DNA of 21,511 nucleotides from Chromera velia (lineage: Eukaryota; Sar; Chromeraceae): assembly GCA_018398765.1 (NCBI GenBank), contig JAHBMJ010002389.1, forward strand, positions 15,001 through 36,511, given 5' to 3'. The notes beneath the pieces are model-generated. The model was not told the origin of the DNA and did not search any database. It saw only the letters and a list, made by a program, of their open reading frames with translations. This document shows, one piece after another, positions 18,853-21,511 of this stretch. A program made the position numbers and the translations under genes. Position 1 is the stretch's first letter. Every line of letters starts with the position of its first letter.

Positions 18853-21302
18853 CTGTCTCTGTCTCTGTCTTGAACAGATCCGGTCGTACTTGGGCTCCTT
18901 GACAGACAGACACGCTCAGGGCACCACGGACTTTCTTTGTGTCTGAGCTCAGGCAGCAAGACGGTTGCAGCGCGTGCGTGTGTGTTGGTTTTTTGCCTGT
19001 TCTGATGCCTAGACTGTTTGCTTGCGCCTGTGTCTGGACACAGATGTGCACATTCAGGCGTGCGTTTGTGTCGATTCGGGTAATAATTAACAGTCATCTT
19101 GGCTGGCTGTTTTTCCTTCCTGCAGAATCGAAGAATGCAGTACTCAATCCACATGTCCTGTCTGGAGGTCGGCACATGTCTTTCCCTTTTTCCTTCCTCC
19201 CCCCCTCCTCTCCCTCTCTCTGTGTATGTGTGTATTCGCGGTGGTTTGCGCTTGGGCACGTGCAAAAGGTTTTCCTTACTTTTGTTCTGCAGCCTTATTT
19301 TCAACCCCCTTGCCGTCTTTCTCTCTCTCGCTCTGTCCGTCTGTCTTTCCTTGTGACCGGAATTTCGTTTCTTCTTTTGCTCTCCTTTGTCGTTTGAGCG
19401 GAATCCGGGCAACGAAAGCTGATTGATATGCTTTCCTTATCCTTTGTGGTTCCTGTCTACATTGCTGTGCTTCTGTCTTTCCGGAAGAAGCCAAACGAGT
19501 TTTTTAACAGGTACGAGACAGGAAGAAGGCAGAAAAAAAGGAGATCTGGGAGGTAAATCTGCGATTTCTTTGCGAATCTGGGCGGTGAAGAAACAAGCGG
19601 AATATGATCGTTTTTTGTGTGAGGAGATGTACGTGCGTACATGAGTGGGTATGTATTTGCGCTACTGTTCCCTTCTGCTGCATACAGGTTTACAACGAGC
19701 AGTTGATAGATCTCCTGGAGGACCCCGGCAAGAGAGGAGAGGGGGCGGTCAAAGCACTCCGATTCGTGACAACTCCCGAAGGTCTGTCTGCAGACAGGGG
19801 AGAGGAGAACTGTCTCTCTCTTGTAACAAAACAAACAGTGGTTTAAGGGAAGAGACACGGACCAGAAATACATAATGAAATGGGGGGGAAGAAAAGAAAG
19901 CGCCCTTTGAAGCCGAGAGACAGCCTTGCCCATATTCTGCGTTGCAGGAACATCCCAATTCTTGGTTTCTGAGGAAGAAAGGGACAGGGTGCTCCATTTT
20001 CTTCCGTTTATTTTGTCTTTCCTTGTACCCTCTGCAGGAGACATCGACGTTAAGGACCTGAGAGAGGTCAAAGTTGATGCGACTGAAGAGGTGGTCCGAA
20101 TGATGTCAGTCAGTCAGTCAGGCAGACAATGTGTCTGTCTTTCAGTGAGTAAGTCAGTCAGTGTATCAATTGGTCGGTCTTTCTGTCTCTCAGTCCGTCC
20201 GGCTGTCCGTCCGTCTTCGTTGGTCAGTCAGTGAGTCACTCTGTCAGACACGTATTTCTTTTCTCTTTTCTCCTGTTCGTCTTTCTCTTGTCCTCCGTTT
20301 TCCGTGTGGTGTACTCTCTTCATGCTCCCCTCTTTGCTGTGGAAGGCCTTCTTGCACGGCCGTATCCCTCTTCCTTTCTCGCATCGAGTTCTTGATCCCG
20401 GTGTTTCCTCACATCGTATCGCTCGCTTGGCTTCCTCCTATATCCAGTCGCAGGGCTGCCTGCACTTGGACGGTTGTGTGCCCTGATTTGCATTTCGCTC
20501 CTTTTGCTCCACGGCTGCTTCGCTTGTCTTGCCCCTGCATTCAAACACAGCAGCAAAATGAAATGCCTTTTTTTGAATTTATTTCGTACCCCCATCGATC
20601 GATAGATCCATCAATGTTGACGATGATCGATCACATGACGCACTCATGCATGCAGAGCGGAGTGCGACAGTCGACGCAACGTGAAGCGCACGGCCATGAA
20701 CGAGAGGTCATCACGCAGCCACACTATTCTGAGACTCAGGGTTGTCGCAAGGGAGAAGGACAGAGAGGGAGAGGGAGAGGGAGGAGCAGCCTCGAAGGAC
20801 CTAAAGGCAGTCGCAGGAACAGCTGGGGGAGGTGCCCCCGAGGCCGCCCCCCAGCCCCAGGAGGGGGGAAGTGTGGGGGTGAGAGGGGCGGAGAGAGAAG
20901 TGCAGGTTGGCATCCTGAACCTGGTGGATCTTGCTGGTTGGTCTATTTTGTTTGTCTTTCCATCCTCTCCTTTCTTCTTTTTTCAGCTCTCGGCTTGCCC
21001 TCCCTCCTGTTCTCCATTTTCAAAGTGATTTGTTTCTGTGCATCCAGGGTGATTCTTTCAGAGGTGTCTTCGGGGGCCTCATCTCTCTCTGTGCGGCGTC
21101 TCTCTCTTGTGGTGTAGAGTGGCGGCACGCTGGTTCTTAATGCGGCCTTCTTCGGGGTGTGAGAAGAGAATTGAGTTGTCTGTAGAGTTTTCTCTCCTGG
21201 ACACACGGAGAAGGCTTCCGTTTCGCTGGACCGCTCCTGTGGTGCACTTGCAGGCTCTGAGGGTGTTCAGAAGGCGCAGACGGACGACGATGAACGGAAG
21301 CG
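17076..21302 (+). CDS. Kinesin motor domain, kinesin-7/CENP-E-like (3' part outside window)
   Basis: Exons: 17076-17250, 17606-17695, 17936-17989, 18519-18583, 19126-19167, 19688-19781, 20038-20104, 20656-20936, 21254-21302; 305 residues visible, all phases consistent. An ATP-driven microtubule motor. The start ATG is followed by IRVTVRFRPLN (first strand of the motor). Then come FDRVFG (58-63), YNGTVFAYGQTSSGKT with the P-loop at 95-102, the SCLEVYNEQLIDLL helix (139-152), switch I NERSSRSH (211-218) and switch II DLAGSE (287-292). PGVI after the P-loop and the overall motif wording suggest kinesin-7. Between the switches a low-complexity Gly/Glu/Ala/Pro insertion of about 45-50 residues enlarges a surface loop. 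DLAGSE is followed by Gly rather than the usual Arg. The fifth exon is only 42 nt. The neck and tail lie beyond the window. Confidence 0.92.
18188..18262. repeat. (CT)n with short (CA)n, intronic
   Basis: A long dinucleotide CT run, briefly interrupted, ending in CACACACA, in kinesin intron 3. Confidence 0.95.
18807..18870. repeat. (CT)n(GT)n compound microsatellite, intronic
   Basis: About a dozen CT units, then GT units, then CTGTCT repeats, in kinesin intron 4. Confidence 0.95.
20105..20216 (+). repeat. GTNN-phased tetranucleotide array starting at a splice donor
   Basis: Starting exactly at the donor of kinesin exon 7, four GTCA units are followed by diverged GTNN units. In 28 consecutive tetranucleotides, 19 begin with GT in the same phase. 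It looks like an old tetranucleotide expansion anchored at the splice site. Confidence 0.85.
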
Positions 21303-21511
21303 GTGGGTGGGTGGGTGAGTCAGGCATGCAGGCAAGGACTGCAAGAGAGATAGAAGGGATGGAAGAAGACCATGAGCAGAGCGGGAAAGAAACCAGAAAG
21401 GAACAAGCAAAAGGAGGAGGGAGGGAAGTAAGGAAGCGAAAAAGACAGGAAAAGACAGAGAGAGAGAGAATGCTGCTCTACTCTCCCTCTCCATCCCCCC
21501 CCCCCCCCCCC
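21303..21511 (+). other. Start of the next kinesin intron, ending in poly(C)
   Basis: The intron opens with GTGG repeated three times, then GTGA and GTCA, and continues as purine-rich sequence. The last 17 bases (21495-21511) are all C. This could be a real homopolymer, or the place where an assembly stopped. Confidence 0.6.

Noticed and set aside
19949-19994. Possible extra kinesin exon (acceptor TTGCAG before it)
   Set aside because: Including it forces the next exon into a frame with a stop. Joining 19781 directly to 20038 gives the expected kinesin sequence TPEGDIDVKDLREV.

Overview
This window is nuclear DNA of a eukaryote. It carries four protein-coding genes cut by introns of roughly 240-550 bases. 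Proteins are rich in Gln, Pro and Ser with CAG-coded polyQ runs, and TGCATGCA words recur in introns and flanks. I read it as an alveolate near Apicomplexa, with a chromerid (Chromera-like) as best guess. That placement is inference from style, not from a marker gene.

Layout. (1) 1-3267, minus: a long Gln/Pro-rich protein with one C2HC zinc finger, running off the left edge. (2) 3268-6034: AT-rich intergenic DNA with degenerate TTTCAAG/hairpin repeats. (3) 6035-7982, minus: an unrecognised single-pass membrane protein in three exons. (4) 7983-10531: repeat-rich intergenic DNA holding a 237-bp element with 20-bp terminal inverted repeats and a second, about 677-bp, candidate element. (5) 10532-15983, minus: an ING-like PHD-finger protein in seven exons. 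(6) 15984-17075: a divergent promoter region with a very GC-rich core around an ATGC repeat. (7) 17076-21302 and beyond, plus: the motor domain of a kinesin, closest by eye to kinesin-7/CENP-E, in nine visible exons. The window ends in 17 C.

The exon models of genes 3, 5 and 7 are phase-consistent at every junction, and joining exons restores the kinesin motor motifs and the complete PHD ligand set. The ING-like gene and the kinesin are head to head and may share control; no functional link between the four proteins is visible.

The most unusual content lies at the splice sites. All 19 inferred donors read GTNNG (15 of 19 GTNNGT), with C at +3 in ten, and eight run on as four or more GTNN units in fixed 4-nt phase. 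In three introns the acceptor plus the first bases of the next exon are present twice, as 35-39-nt copies separated by a short spacer rich in TGCATGCA and TATGAAAA; two of these spacers share an identical 22-nt stretch and are palindromic. This looks like a small mobile palindromic element inserting just inside exons while duplicating the splice acceptor, so that the gene survives.
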